64,000 bases of DNA from Sciurus carolinensis (GCF_902686445.1 NC_062216.1:12111084-12175083), one strand, 5' to 3'; counted from the stretch's first letter, positions 24,740 to 36,940 are shown. Numbers and translations: made by a program. Notes: generated by a model from the letters alone, not told the origin.

Positions 24740-24955
24740 CTGTGGAGTAGTGGGATGGGTGTGAGCGATGGAAGCCAGCAGGCCTGGGTTCTAATCCCAT
24801 CTTGTCCCCATCTCTCCCTATAACTAAAGGATTATCAGAAAATTATCTTTATGAGCTGTAATTTTCCCATCTGTAAAAATGGAGAGAAGACCATTATGCC
24901 AAGATTCCTTTCCTGCCAAGATTGTTTGTGAAGTTTAAATAAAATAACGAATGTC
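24740..24955 (+). repeat. MIR-type ancient SINE remnant
   Basis: Shows 'cagcaggcctgggttctaat' early and 'ttttcccatctgtaaaaatg' late, the two best-known MIR signatures in the right order. It is nearly full length. Confidence 0.7.
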
Positions 24956-26985
24956 AAAGTGGGAGACACAGCAAGCGTTCAGTTCTATACAGTTTCATTT
25001 CTTTTCCCTTCGCCTGGGAAGAGGATGAACACATGTTTATCTGGAAAGTCACCCATCCCTCTTTCCTTACAACCCCTCCCCGGCAGCACAGAAAAGAAGA
25101 TTATTCATTGGTCCATGTTTGTGAAACACTTAGAAGATTAAAGAGCTGGTTGTGGTATGATGCCATTTATGTCACAGTACAGGAGTTTAGTTGGCTGCTG
25201 CTTCAAGTGGCTCCTTTGCATGTAAGGCTGTCCTAATAGAGGTGCTCCTGTCACTCAAAATTCAGAGTGGGGGTCTTTGGGAAGGCACGTGTCCACCTGC
25301 CCTGCTGTGCAGGGGCAGCGTTTCTGGAGAGACAAGAGTATAGCTTGTTCTCTAATGTCCATGGCGATGAGAAACCAGTGAAAGGAGACCCAACTTTATC
25401 CAGTTGAATTCTACAAATGAGCCTAAATTCCCTTTAGCAACAACTTTTACTGACAAGAATGTACCTGATCCATTTTGGTTTCGGAACATCTCCTTGCCCT
25501 GGAAAGTCTCAGGACCCAGAAAAGTAAGATCAATTTCACATGAATAAAAGCAGAGCTTCTCAAGCTGGGGTTCATAAGTCCCTGAGCCAGGGGTACCATG
25601 TTCCATGGAGGAATCGGGAGCTGTGACTCTCCAGGACCCATCTCCAGTGCTGGGTTCTCCTCTTCTCTTGGGTACATGGAAAAGTCACATGCACTTCCAG
25701 TAAAACATCACCCATTGCTGTGAATTAATATCGTTAATACAAAATTTATTGATTTTGTGGGTTTTATTCTTTTTACTTTGTGAATTACTTTTATTAAACA
25801 AGCATACATAAAAGCATGAGAACTTCAACTTTAGCTTTGTGCAAGGTTTAGTACAATTATAATATAATATAATATAATTTAAGAAACACCATGAACTTTT
25901 AAGAATTTTATTCCTTGATTTTTATGAATTCTAGATTTTTAATTTCCAAATATACTACCCAAATTTGAGAAATAGTAGATTATGGGAATGAAAGGGGACA
26001 GGAAAAACTTTGGTCATCTACCAAAGGGTCATCATTCCTTGGATAATCAAGACTTGGCTGAATGCTAATTCCTGTGTTCTGTAATTCTGCTTCAATAAAA
26101 GAAGTCTCCATGTATTATTCCAGTATTTCATTTTTGCCTCTGAATTATGTTCGTATCCACAAATCCCAGCCAAGGGCCTGTTGAATAATTGTCCCCACAT
26201 GTAAAATTTTCCTGGTGATGTTTTCCTTGCCTTGGTCCTCTGAAATATAGAAATGTGTTTCTAATTATTCGCAGAACCACCTGGTAACTGCACTGTATCA
26301 TCTCAATAATATGACTGACTCATTGAGCACACTGGTGGAGCTCAGTCATGTTTGACACCATCCAAGAAAAATTAGTGACTTCAATGACCTCCCGTTGCAC
26401 AGGCTCACCTATAATCCAGGTGACCATATTTTGTAAGCCAACAATCAGAACTTGTGACTTGACAAGTAGAAATACATCTGAAATTGGAGTTGTTCTGGAA
26501 AATCCAGGACATATGTATTCCTACAGCACAAGCCACAGAAGTTACCCACTCTGGTGCCTTCACTTTCTTATTTTTGAAACTTAAAACAACCGATTCTTAA
26601 CTCCACTGTCCTTACAGCTACACATGTCGGGGAGGCCCAAGAATCTATCACTTCCCTGAATTCGGTGAACATGTAAGAGGTGAGTGCAGAAATCAACCAG
26701 CTCTTCTGGGAAACTTTGTCCTGGCTTTGCAGGAAAACCAGAAAGACACCTTTGTGTATAATAAGCCTCTAACAGAATTGGGCCTTTCTTCAAGTTTAGC
26801 AGGGTTGGCACATTAATGGTAGACCAGGCTATCCAGAAACCTGAGGAAATGCTCAGGCAGCAGGCTCAATTTTTCCTCTGTGTTGAACTGTATTTTGCTA
26901 ATCCTGGGTCCCAAGTCTATGAGCCCATTGCCAAATTGCAGAGGTAGTTCTCATACTAGTTGACACTCTTTCCTACTTGTCTGTC
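24956..26985. other. Intergenic, no gene recognised
   Basis: AT-rich sequence with a short (TAATA)n-like run near 25858-25876. No element or gene can be named with confidence. Confidence 0.5.
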
Positions 26986-27019
26986 CTTCTTCTTCTTCTT
27001 CTTCTTCTTCTTCTTCTTC
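26986..27019. repeat. (CTT)n microsatellite with T-run
   Basis: About eleven CTT units in a row, followed at 27023-27036 by a run of 14 T. Confidence 0.9.
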
Positions 27020-27835
27020 ATCTTTTTTTTTTTTTTAATTTTTAAAAGTCAGAATATCCTAGAGTGGAAGAAGAGATAAAATGGAGAGAGAACAGGATAT
27101 ATATTTGATCTTCAAACAAAGAACAGAAGGATTTCCTGGCAGGGCCATCCATGCGGGCACAGGACTGAATACCATGCTGTAGAAAAGTTCTGTTAAATAA
27201 ATTCACAGAGGACTGAGGAACAGGAAGGAAGCATCCAAGAGAAATAGGAAGGATCACCAAGATTCTATCCTGTAGGACATATTTGATGTGGGGAGTGTAG
27301 AGAGGGCTGTTCCTTTGTGAGAACACCGGAGACGTGATTGATGGCACCGACACCCGGGAAGTGACAGCAGAACGTGGCCAGGCCTCACCTTGACATTCCT
27401 CAGGATGGCAGAGTGGAAGGAGCCCGTGGCAGAGGCAGCAGTGGAGGGGGTGGGGAGGGAGCGCGGGAGGTCCTCAGAAGCACCGGGCTGCTCTCTGTCT
27501 GTTGGCAAGAGAAAGGCAACAGGGAATAAGTCTGGGGAGGGTGCTTCCTCCGACGTGTTCTAACCTAGTTTTCTAAAAGCCAAGGACTCCAACCATCGCA
27601 ACAAAGAAAACTGCATGAATCCTGTGCCTTTTCTGGGTGTCCTTTCTCAAGCATGAGTGGAAATGCCAAATGAACCTGCCTGTGATTTCCACATCCCAAG
27701 CCAAGCCCCCTGCACTCAGGACCTTCACAAGGTCCCTTCCCCCATGCACGACCCTGTATCAGGCACTTTAAAGGACACCGTGCAGGTAATATCTGAAAGG
27801 GGCAGTTGGGCTGCAATGGAAGGGCTTAGTCATGT

Positions 27836-28250
27836 ATTTGTCCATTTTCTTTTGCTATTTCAAAATATCTGAGGCTGGGTACTTCATTGAGAAGAGAGGT
27901 TTATGAAGCTCACAGTTCTGGAGACTGAAAGGCCATGGTTGAGCAGCCCCATCTGTTTGGCCATCATGGCGGATGGCATCACAATGGTGGAATCACACGT
28001 GGAAGAGGGGACCCAGTGAGACAGGAAGCTGGAGGGACTCAGGAGTGGGGCTTGCCCTTAATGACTAGCTCTTGTAGAAATGAGTCAGGACCTTGGGAGA
28101 GCTCCATTAAGCTCTTTCGAGAATGACTCCCCAGAGACCTAATTACCTCCCACTAGGCCCCGCCTTTTAAAGGCCCCACTACTTCCCCAAACCATCACAC
28201 TGACCAAGCTTCCAGCACCTTGGGGGACACAGTCAAGCCACATGCGATCA
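27836..28250 (-). mobile_element. LTR fragment, MaLR/MLT-like, antisense
   Basis: Antisense MaLR landmarks occur in order: 'ctgaggctgggtacttcatt', 'cacagttctggagactgaaa', 'cctaattacctcccactagg', 'ccaaaccatcacac'. No internal retroviral gene is present. The subfamily and exact ends were not determined. Confidence 0.7.
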
Positions 28251-28689
28251 GAACTATTTTCAACCCTCGGGTCACCTATGGATTGGTGGTGCGGGCTCTC
28301 GTCCTCCCTGAGGCTCTATTTCCTATTTCACACAGTGGGCCAAGGCCTCCTCTCCTCCCAGAGTTGTGGTGGGAATGGAATGAGGTGCCCCGGGAGCACA
28401 TGGAGCACAGAACAGGACTCGGCACACGTCGGCGGAGTCCAGTGGTCTGGAATGCGCCCGGGAACTGACCTTGCGGGAGTGGTTGCCCTCAGTTTGCGGT
28501 AGCCAATTGTGGAAAGCCTGGCGAAAATGAGTTAGGTGGGAAGAACTGAAGAATTGAACTAGAGTGAACTCTAGTAGCTTTGGTCCCTTTTCTCTGATGA
28601 TCATAGTGACAAAAAGGAGACTTGGCAAGATAAATCCAAGGAAGGAGGTGCTTAAGGCCTTGGGGTGATGGAACTCATCCAAAACTAGA

Positions 28690-29085
28690 CTGAGGTGACC
28701 ATGCCCAGCTTCAGGAAGACTCCAGCTACTGAGTTAGATGCTGGCTGGTTTTTGTGTGCCAGTTTGGTCGCCCATGGTACCCAACACTGATCCAGGTGTT
28801 GCTCTGGAGGTGTTCTGTAGAGGGAGTGCGCGTCTACAATCCCTGTACTGTGAGTAAGTGGGACTTCACTCTGTGCCATGGGTGGGCCTCACACAATCAG
28901 TTGAAAAGCCCAAAGAGCAATAACTGAAGTCTCCAGGTAGAGAGAAAGTTTGCCTCAAGATTATGGTCAACACCTGCCTGAGTTCCCAGCCTTCTGGTCT
29001 ACCCTAGGAACAGCAGACTTGCCAGCCCCTACAATTATATGAGCCAAATTATGTGAGTCAAATGCTTAAAGCAAACCAATCTTTG

Positions 29086-29159
<74 letters not shown>

Positions 29160-29205
29160 AACTATTGGTTCTGTTTCTCTGGAGAACTCTGACAAATATA
29201 TGCAT
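28690..29205 (-). mobile_element. LTR-like element (possibly ERVL/MLT2-type), orientation uncertain
   Basis: The sequence ends with 'ctattggttctgtttctctg' and 'gagaactctgacaaata', a wording common at the edges of old mammalian LTRs. It contains 'gagccaaattatgtgagtca' before a (TC)n(AC)n array. I infer an LTR; family and strand are uncertain. The L1 insertion at 29225 lies immediately after it. Confidence 0.45.
29086..29152. repeat. (TC)n then (AC)n compound microsatellite
   Basis: (TC)14 at 29086-29113, a CGT interruption, then (AC)18 at 29117-29152. Likely length-variable. Confidence 0.95.
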
Positions 29206-29206
29206 T

Positions 29207-29224
29207 TAAAATAAATGAATTTCA
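29207..29224. repeat. Twin-primed L1 target-site duplication, left copy
   Basis: TAAAATAAATGAATTTCA, identical to 31047-31064. The pair brackets both arms of the L1. Confidence 0.9.
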
Positions 29225-30255
29225 ATCGTGTCTGTTGTGATATTTCCTTGTTCATTCCGAATTTTAGTAATTTGAGTTTTCTCGCTCCTTCTCTTTGTTA
29301 ATTTGGCTAAGGGTTTATCAATTTTGTTTATTTTTTCAAAGAACCAACTTTTTATTTTGTGAATTTTTTTGATTGTTTCTTTCATTTCAATTTCATTGAT
29401 TTCAGCTCTGATTTTAACTATTTCCTGTCTTCTACTACTTTTGGTGTTGCTCTGTTCTTCTTTTTCTAGGGCTTTGAGTTGTAGTGTTAGGTCATTTATT
29501 TGTTGATTTTTTTTCTTCTTTTTTTTTTTGAATGCACTCCATGAAATAAAATTTCCTCTTAGTACTGCTTTCATAGTGTCCCAGAGATTTTGATATGATG
29601 TATCTTTGTTCTTGTTTACCTCTAAGAATTTTTTGATTTCCCACCTGATGTCTTCTGTTATCCATTCATCATTCAACAGCGTATTATTTAATCTCCAGGT
29701 GTTGGAGTAGTTTCTGTTTTTTATTGTCATTTATTTCTAGTTTCAATCCATTATGATATGATAGAATACAAGGTAGTAGCTCTATCTTCTTGTCTTTGCT
29801 AACAGTAGCTTTGTGGCATACTTTGTGGTGCTTGCCTGGCATGTGTGATGCCCTGGGTTGGATTTTAGAGAAGGATCCATGTGCTGCTGAGAAGAAAGTG
29901 TATTCACTCTTTATTGGATGGTATATTCTACACATGTCCGTTAAGTCTAAATTATTGATTGTGTTATTGAGATCTGTTGTTTCTTTGTTCAATTTTTGTT
30001 TGGAAGATCTGTCCAGTGGTGAGAGAGGTGTATTAAAGTCATCTAGTATTATTGTGTTGTGGTCTATTTGATTCCTGGAATTGAGGAGGATTTGTTTGAT
30101 GTACATGGATGAGCCACTGTTTGGGGCATAGATATTTATGATTGTTATGTCTTGCTGATTTATGCTTCCCTTAGGCAGTATGAAATATCCTTCTTTATCC
30201 CTTCTGACTAACTTTGGCTTGAAATCCACATTATCTGATATGAGGATGATGTTCA
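29225..30255 (-). mobile_element. Inverted 5' arm of a twin-primed L1 (ORF2 endonuclease part)
   Basis: On the minus strand this encodes broken L1 ORF2. One piece (29684-30259) has endonuclease-domain landmarks: [43 protein letters not shown] and YTFFSAAHGS. The next piece (29206-29730) is the region just after the endonuclease. A frameshift near 29700 separates them. An ID-SINE-like patch replaces the segment at about 29829-29867. The arm points opposite to the 3' arm that follows. The element is dead. Confidence 0.92.
29829..29867 (+). repeat. ID-SINE-like patch inside the L1
   Basis: About 39 bases closely match the middle of the ID SINE at 31404-31441 (GCTTGCCTGGCATGTGTG, then GCCCTGGGTTGGATTTTA). 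L1 ORF2 coding resumes on both sides. No poly(A) tail or duplication marks a normal SINE insertion. Confidence 0.75.
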
Positions 30256-31046
30256 ACATCTCTAGTAATAAGAGAAATGCAAATCAAAACTACACTAAGA
30301 TTCCATCTCACCCCAATTAGAATGGTGATTATCAAGAATAGAAGCAACAATAGGTGTTGGAGAGGATGTGGGGAAAAAGGTACACTCTTACATTGCTGGT
30401 GGGGTTGCAAATTAGTGCAGCCACTCTGAAAAGCAGAGTGGAGATTCCTTAGAAAACTTGGAATGGATCCATCATTTGACCCAGCTATCCCACTCCTTGG
30501 CCTATACCCAAAGGACTTAAAATCAGCATACTACAGAGATACAGCCACATCAATGTTTATAGCTGCTCAATTCACAATAGCCAGACTGTGGAACCAACCT
30601 AGATGCCCTTCAATGGATGAATGGATAAAGAAACTGTGGTATATGTATACAATGGAATATTACTCAGCCATAAAGAATAATATAATTATGGCATTTGCAG
30701 GCAAATGGATGAAATTGGGGAATATCATGCTAAGTGAGATAAGCCAATCTCAAGAAACCAAAGGACGAATGATCTCACTGATAAGCAGATGATGATACAT
30801 AATGAGGGGTGGGAGGGAGGCAAGAATGGAGGAAGGAAGAACTGTATAGAGGGAAAAGATAGGTGGGAGGGGTGGGGGGGTAGAAAAAAATAACAGAATG
30901 AATCAAACACCATTTTCTATGTAAACGTATGATTACACAAATGGTATGCCTCTACTTCATGTACAACCAGAGAAACAAGTTGTACCCCATTTGTTTACAA
31001 TAAAAAATAAATAAATTAATTAATTAAATAAAATTAAATTAAAAAA
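30256..31046 (+). mobile_element. Sense 3' arm of the twin-primed L1 (ORF2 C-terminus, 3' UTR, tail)
   Basis: Plus-strand ORF2 C-terminal text includes [38 protein letters not shown] and YTMEYYSAIK in an open piece at 30463-30792. A 3' UTR and an A-rich tail (from about 31000) follow, up to the duplicated target site at 31047. With the inverted arm this forms a 1.8 kb insertion. The junction of the arms lies in 30248-30260 (GATGTTCAACATC), where both orientations share sequence. Confidence 0.92.
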
Positions 31047-31064
31047 TAAAATAAATGAATTTCA
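31047..31064. repeat. Twin-primed L1 target-site duplication, right copy
   Basis: An 18-bp perfect match to 29207-29224, directly after the A-rich tail. The A-rich start of the repeat makes its left edge ambiguous by a few bases. Confidence 0.9.
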
Positions 31065-31385
31065 CTGTATGTAAATTATACCTGAAAAATTTGTTTTTAA
31101 AAATAAAACGACAAGCTGTATAGTTCCATCTCTATAAAATCCTAGAAACTGAAGACTTACCTGTAATGACAGAAAGCTGATCTGTGGTTGCCAGAGATGA
31201 AGGGGAAATTACGAAAGGGTTTGGGGAAACCTGCAGGGGTGATGCTGTTCACTCTCAGTCACGGCGATGGCGTCCTGGTGTTTACTTCTGTCCCAGCTCG
31301 TCGCAGTGTGCACTTTAAACGTGCTCAGTTTATCGTACATCTCTGCCAGGCCTTAATAAAGTATCTTTTAAGAAAAAGAGGCAAA

Positions 31386-31502
31386 GGGCTGGGGCTGGGG
31401 CGCTTGCCTGGCATGTGTGAGGCCCTGGGCTGGATTCTCAGCACTGCATATAAATAATAAGTAAATGTCCATTGACAATTTAAAAAATTAAAAAAAAAAA
31501 AA
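31386..31502 (+). repeat. ID-type SINE with 13-bp target duplication
   Basis: Body GGGCTGGGGCTGGGGCGCTT to CTCAGCACTGCATA, then an A-rich tail. It is flanked by AAAAAGAGGCAAA at 31373-31385 and 31498-31510, a perfect duplication that overlaps the tail. The A-rich target and the tail indicate L1-driven insertion. The A-box region is altered (part of the usual AGCTCAG is missing), so this copy is probably not transcribed by pol III. Confidence 0.92.
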
Positions 31503-31510
31503 GAGGCAAA

Positions 31511-33034
31511 AAGACATGTGAAGACATAGATCCAAGCAGAAGGATGTCTAAGGATCAGAGCAGACGGGGGCCTATGTGGTCCATTTTGGGCCCCTTCTCC
31601 TTCCCCTAACTGGTGTCCTGAGGCTGCATGAAGAACAGGGACGGGACCCGGGCCCAACCTCGAGGTCTCTGGACACCCCATTCCTCTTCTAGCTCAGGTG
31701 AAGGTGCCCCTGGACACACATGTTACTATTGGAGTGTATTGGAGATAAAGGAGGACACCAGCGATAACGTCCAGTCCCCCACTCAGAACGCATGTTGGTA
31801 GAGGCAGCGCCCGGATGCCCTGGCTCATGTGCACTGGGGAATCGATCTTCATACTGAAACCAATGTTTCGTCCTCAAGAATGGAATACAGGGCCCCTGTC
31901 CTCTCACGGTAGCCCAGCACAGCTGCGCAGAGAGCAGCAGCTTCCAGAATCACCCAGGATGTAAAACGCTGGGGTCAAGGGAAGAGAAAGAACACTTCCC
32001 TCTTACTGAGACTAGTAGGCAAGAAGCGTTTTGCAGCAGAGGGGGTTGACCCAGCTTCTCCAAGGATGGGTCCTGAAAACTTCTGCTCAGACAGCACCAT
32101 TAGCAAGCATGTTAGCAAAGGCTCAGGAAAAGCACTTAGGCGTGTCCCAGGATAGACAAGGAGGTGACCCGGGCAGGCAGGAGAGGAACAGCGAAACTCA
32201 GTGATAGGGAAACATAAATCTGAGACCACCCTCCGATCGGCACCTGCTAAGAGTCGTGGTGAAGACAAAGCAGGACTTTGTGCAGAAGTCACCAGGAGGT
32301 ATGGGCAGCCATTGACTAGGAGCCGGCCCGCGCTGGCTTCAGACGTTTAGTTGCACTGGTCTTGTGCACATGACGCTGGGGGTTTCAAGCCACTCAAGGC
32401 GTTGCTGTGAGCATCACAGAACTATTCAGACAAGATTCCACTGCCCAGAGTAAACCAGCAGCGGGGGCAAAGCAAGCTCCTCGGGACGCCCCGGAGCAGC
32501 CCGGGGGGTCGCGGCCCCACGCATGCCTCCATCACGGAGGGCAGCAGCCTGAAAACAGCGCAGGACTCCACAGACCAGGGTTACCCAGCCTGCCGCCTCC
32601 GGGGGACCCGGATGTACAAGACCAGGGTGTCGCGGGCCCCCTTGGTCCTGTCCACCTGGTTTCCTTCGAGGTCTCTCTCCTTAGCTTGCAGACAGCGGCT
32701 CACTCTGGCAGTCTGTCGCCTTTCCTCTGTCCTTGTGCATTCCTGGTCCACCTGGGGACGACCCAAGTGCCTGGCTGCAGAGGAGGGCAGCAGTTTGTGT
32801 TGAAGAGACAGCGAAGGAAGCGGGAAGCAGAGAACCCCAGGAAGGGCAGGCCGGGCCTGCCTGGGAAAGGTGTCACCGACGAGGTCCTGTGTGCACTGGA
32901 AACCCGAGGCTGCTTTTATTTTCATTCATGAAAAAGACAACAGACTTTGGATATTTTAGATTTTTTTTTTTTTAATTCAAAAAAAAAAAAAAAAGAAAAA
33001 AGAAATCAGTGCAAGGAACTAACTTTCTATACTT
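31511..33034. other. Intergenic, GC-rich part at 32330-32900, no gene recognised
   Basis: The sequence around 32450-32640 is CpG-rich. Both strands stay open in several frames (for example 32407-32931), as expected in GC-rich DNA. No splice sites or known domains support a gene. A/T runs lie at 32963-32993. Confidence 0.5.
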
Positions 33035-33205
33035 AGTCTTTAACACCCCTACCAAGCCTGTGATGGGCTGTCTCCTTCCATATTTTACAAGTGACTCAGC
33101 TGAGGCTGACACAAGTTGGGGACATGGCCAAAGTCTCAAAGCCAGCCAGTGACAGAGCCAGAACCTAACCCTGCCTCTAATTCTCCTGATTTCCCACTTG
33201 CACTT
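33035..33205 (+). repeat. MIR-type ancient SINE remnant
   Basis: Shows 'ccatattttacaagtgactc', 'agctgaggctgacacaagtt' and 'aaagccagccagtgacagag', matching the 3' half of MIR. Degenerate. Confidence 0.65.
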
Positions 33206-35699
33206 TAATATAAGCAAGATGTTTTTGTTTTTTTTTTTAATTTAAAAAATCTTTTAAAATAAGATTGTTTCCCTATATTAGATTCAAGCTGGCCTTGGGA
33301 GTGAAGGAAGAATCAAAAGAACTTGGAAACGTTTGGGAGAGAAATGGCCAAAATGAGCAACGACTTGGGACAGAAAAGAAAGAAAACTCTTCCCAACCAG
33401 GGGAAAGAAACGAAGGAGCTGGTTCACTCGTGGTAAGAGCCAGGGAGGCTGGGGCTGTGTCCTACCGCTGCGCTCAGTGGCTCCTCTCCTCCTCCAGCTT
33501 CCCAGCTGGGAACACAGGACATTCTTCTGGATCGGATGATCTTTTTAGTTGAAAAAAAGAAAAGGTCAAAGAGACAGAATGGATTGCAACTGCAATAGAG
33601 GAATCAGTGTGGAGAGGAGAGAAGCTGAGTCTCTACTCCACGATATCAGAGCAAACGGAAAAGCTAGAGAAGGCACTTGAGGAATAACTTTTTCTTTCTT
33701 TCTTCCTTTTTCTTTTTCTTGACTGGAATGGGTGTGAGACAGTTGAACATACCACCAAGGAACACACTCTCTCTCTGGAGACTCAGAGGGTGCGAGGGGC
33801 CCAGTTTGGAGACAGTAGACTGCATGCCTATAGGCGGGGAGACCTCTGGGGTAGCTCAATCTGAGAAGCCTGATGCCCAGGCCTTTGCCAATATCAAAAG
33901 GCTAATTCCAAAGTGACTCCGCGCTAAGATGACTTCTCCAACCATGGCAAGTCTTAGAGCACCCAGAGGATTCCAGCGACGTGGCTAAGCCACCAGGAAG
34001 ATCGGGAAGAGCTTTTTCAATATGGTCTGCAGCTTGGAGGGAGAGCGAATGCAGAGCCATAATAGATGCTTTCTGATCCTCCTCACACTGCATCTGGCTC
34101 TCCGAAGTATTGGTCCTATTACATTTTTAAAAATAGCTCTGAAGTAATTTGTGTGCTGAACTGGCTACAGGATTAAAAAAAAAAAAAAAAAAAAAAAACC
34201 CACCTGAATACATTGCACTCGATCCTATCAGCCAGAGACCAAGAACCGCGGCGGCAGTTTCCTCGGTGCTAATTTTCAGCATTAGGGTTTATCAGGACCT
34301 AAATTCCACCCTAATAAACGATGAACCAGCAGCCACTCTTTCAGCCACTTATTTGGGCGACCAGGGAATTGGCAGACGAGTTAAAAATTTCCATTGGTGA
34401 CAACACACAGCTGTGGAGGTGCAGAGATCTGAGACTCTAATCAGACCAGGTTATATAAGTAGCACTGTCTCATTATCTCTGCTTGGGGGATAGGGTTCAC
34501 CGGGCAGCTGGGGCAGCTGGGACAGAAGAGCTAATGGGAAGTTGACACACACAGACATCAACTTAGAAGAGAGGAAGTGGGTAACCCTGTGCCCCCTTCC
34601 AACCTCGAGGAGGAAAGCAACCTCAGAGCAGCTGCCCACAGCTCTTCCTGCACACAGCAACATCGATAATGAATGTGGCTGTTTCTCTGGATTCATCAAA
34701 AATGGTTATGTAACACCATCCAGAACCTTCTATTGGGCATGCACTATGGCCTTCTCCCCTGACCTTCATGTGCTTCCCAGCATTCTAACGACAGCCGTGG
34801 TATCAATAAAACAAGCAATGCTCACAGTGAGATCATCTTGTGTGCCCAGCACAGACGTTAGTGAGCGGTAGCTATTCCCACCACATCCCCGCACAGTGAG
34901 CCTCTCGTCGCTTTGAATGCTGATCTTGCAAAGTGGGTGATGATTATCTGAGAACAACTACAAGTAACAATGACAATTGACCAAGTCAGGTAAAGAAGAG
35001 CAAAGTTCCAACTATGTTCACAGCTGCCATCTCCCTAACTTTTAAATACAACATTGTTTGTGGAGGACTTATTCAACCTGTAAAGATGAGGCTTAGTGAA
35101 GACTCTACAACAAATAATCCCCTGTTCTTGCCCAAGTTTGGCACCTACGGTTGGAGAGAACAGGAGCCAGTGAACTAAATGGGTCAGCTTTATTGCTGAC
35201 AAAAGCTGCTGGGGACATGGCTGAGTGGTGCAATGAGCCTGGTGACAGTCCCCATCCGAGCCCACTCCCCACAGGAACATAGGAGACGTGCTAGTGTGGC
35301 TCAGGGGGCGGGGGGAGCCCATCCAAGTTGGAGTTGGAGCCACACTTGATGCACTCACCAAGAATCCGGGGCCAGAGGGAAGGCAACCCCCTCAGGCTGC
35401 CAGCCTTGTGGGAGACGGGGCTCCCCCTAGCTGAGAAGCATCCACCAGAGGCTGCAGCTCCCCCTCCCACAGAGGGACAAGGGACCTGGGGGCCAGAGGA
35501 GCCAGGAGTGTTCCTTACAGAAACCCACGGAAAGGAGAAGCGATTTCTTCCAAAATATCTCAGCAGCCACTGGGTTCAACCACTGAGCACAGGGTTGCCA
35601 ATGGGGGGCGCTGTTTTCCTGAGGGAACTTTCTCTCATTCCAATGCTGCTTCCTTCTTTAGGAGGCCAGTCCTAAACTAATAGCCACCATTCCTTTGGA
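33206..35699. other. Intergenic, no gene recognised
   Basis: Unique-looking sequence. A 24-A run lies at 34175-34198. The part 34200-34470 is repeat-free, AT-rich and enhancer-like in texture, but I see no strong motif. Open frames are short and unremarkable. Confidence 0.5.
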
Positions 35700-36940
35700 A
35701 ACTCCTTATGGGATCCAAGGTGGGAAGCTTAGAATTTACCCTCAGAAGACTCTGAATGGATCCAAAGAGTTCATTAGCTAACTGACGTACAAATCCACAC
35801 CTTATTGTGTTTTCCTTTCTCCTCAAAATGCCCAGCCACGCTGTCTACTGTGATTATTTTCAGACGTTCTGCCCTGTGGTTAAATAACAATATATTCCAC
35901 CTAATTCCAGCAACATGGAGGGACCAAAGTTGAACATAAACTCCTTCCCATTTGGAAATTCCAAGTGAAATATCGAAGTCCAAAAATTAAATCCTCTTCT
36001 AAGGAAAGTCCAGAGAAGTTTAAGTCCAAAAAGAATTAGAGTCCAAAGTCAAGTTTTCTTAACATGGAGAAGTAAAAGTCCAAAGAAATTAAAATCCAAC
36101 TGGCGTTTTTATTTTTCCTGTGACTTGATATGTAAAGAAATTAATGTCCAAAAAATTTTTTTCTGAATTTCCAGTCCTGCTTAGTCTCAACCAGAGGGTC
36201 TTGGTCTGGTGACTTGAGCAGCTGCGGCCTGGGCTGCCTTCCATGGGACTGGGTGTGTCTCCTTCCTGGCCTCTCCTGAGCCCCAGTTTTTTTTTTTTTT
36301 TTTTAAGAGTTCAAAGAGTTAATAGAACACATAAGATTATTATCGCATCAGTCTCCTATTCCACAAAATTTAGAACCACAAGAAATCCCCAGCCACCAGA
36401 GCAGTTATCGGAGCAAAATTGCTTTTTCAGAGTCCAGTATTTAGTGTTGCCAGAGGCCCAGCAATATTTGGAGGAAGGAGGAAAATCTGTGGGTTAAGCC
36501 ACAATTTGGGTCCTGAAATCTAAAATCTTAATCAGAGCTTATGTCTTTAACAAGTTGAGAGGCAAATTGGGGTGAACCCCTGAACAGTGAGCAAGCCACG
36601 TGAATCCAACCCAATTCTTAATCTCTCCATGGTTCTCTCCCTTGGTTCCATATGAAATCAGAAGCAACGTAAAGAAGAACGACGTTTGGGACATCTGATC
36701 CTGTCCTTCCGACCCCTGCCCAGCACAGACACCTTCATGCTCTGTGGATCTGTGCCCACTGCGAGGTTCACCCTCGGGCCTGCGCAAAGCTGCAAGCGCG
36801 GTTCTGCCCCGGAGGCCTCAAAAATGACCCTGCCTCCCTGGTCGCGCCTGCTGGCTCAAGTCTGGCAGCCAGAATTTGCTGAAGTCCCCCCTTTTGGAGA
36901 AATGGTCTGAAAATAGCCGTTTTCCCACCAATCAGATTTC
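35700..36940. other. Unclassified sequence with a GTCCAAA-motif cluster
   Basis: Between 35975 and 36155 a GTCCA(A/G)A-type word recurs about seven times at irregular spacing with AATTA-like linkers. A T-run follows at 36290-36304, and a CpG-richer block at 36740-36850. It may be a worn LTR, but I cannot name a family. Confidence 0.4.

Noticed and set aside
29206..30259. Minus-strand frames of 174 and 191 codons as genes
   Set aside because: They are broken L1 ORF2 (endonuclease and following region) with a frameshift and an ID patch, inside a twin-primed insertion.
30463..30792. Plus-strand 109-codon frame as a gene
   Set aside because: Its product is the L1 ORF2 C-terminus.
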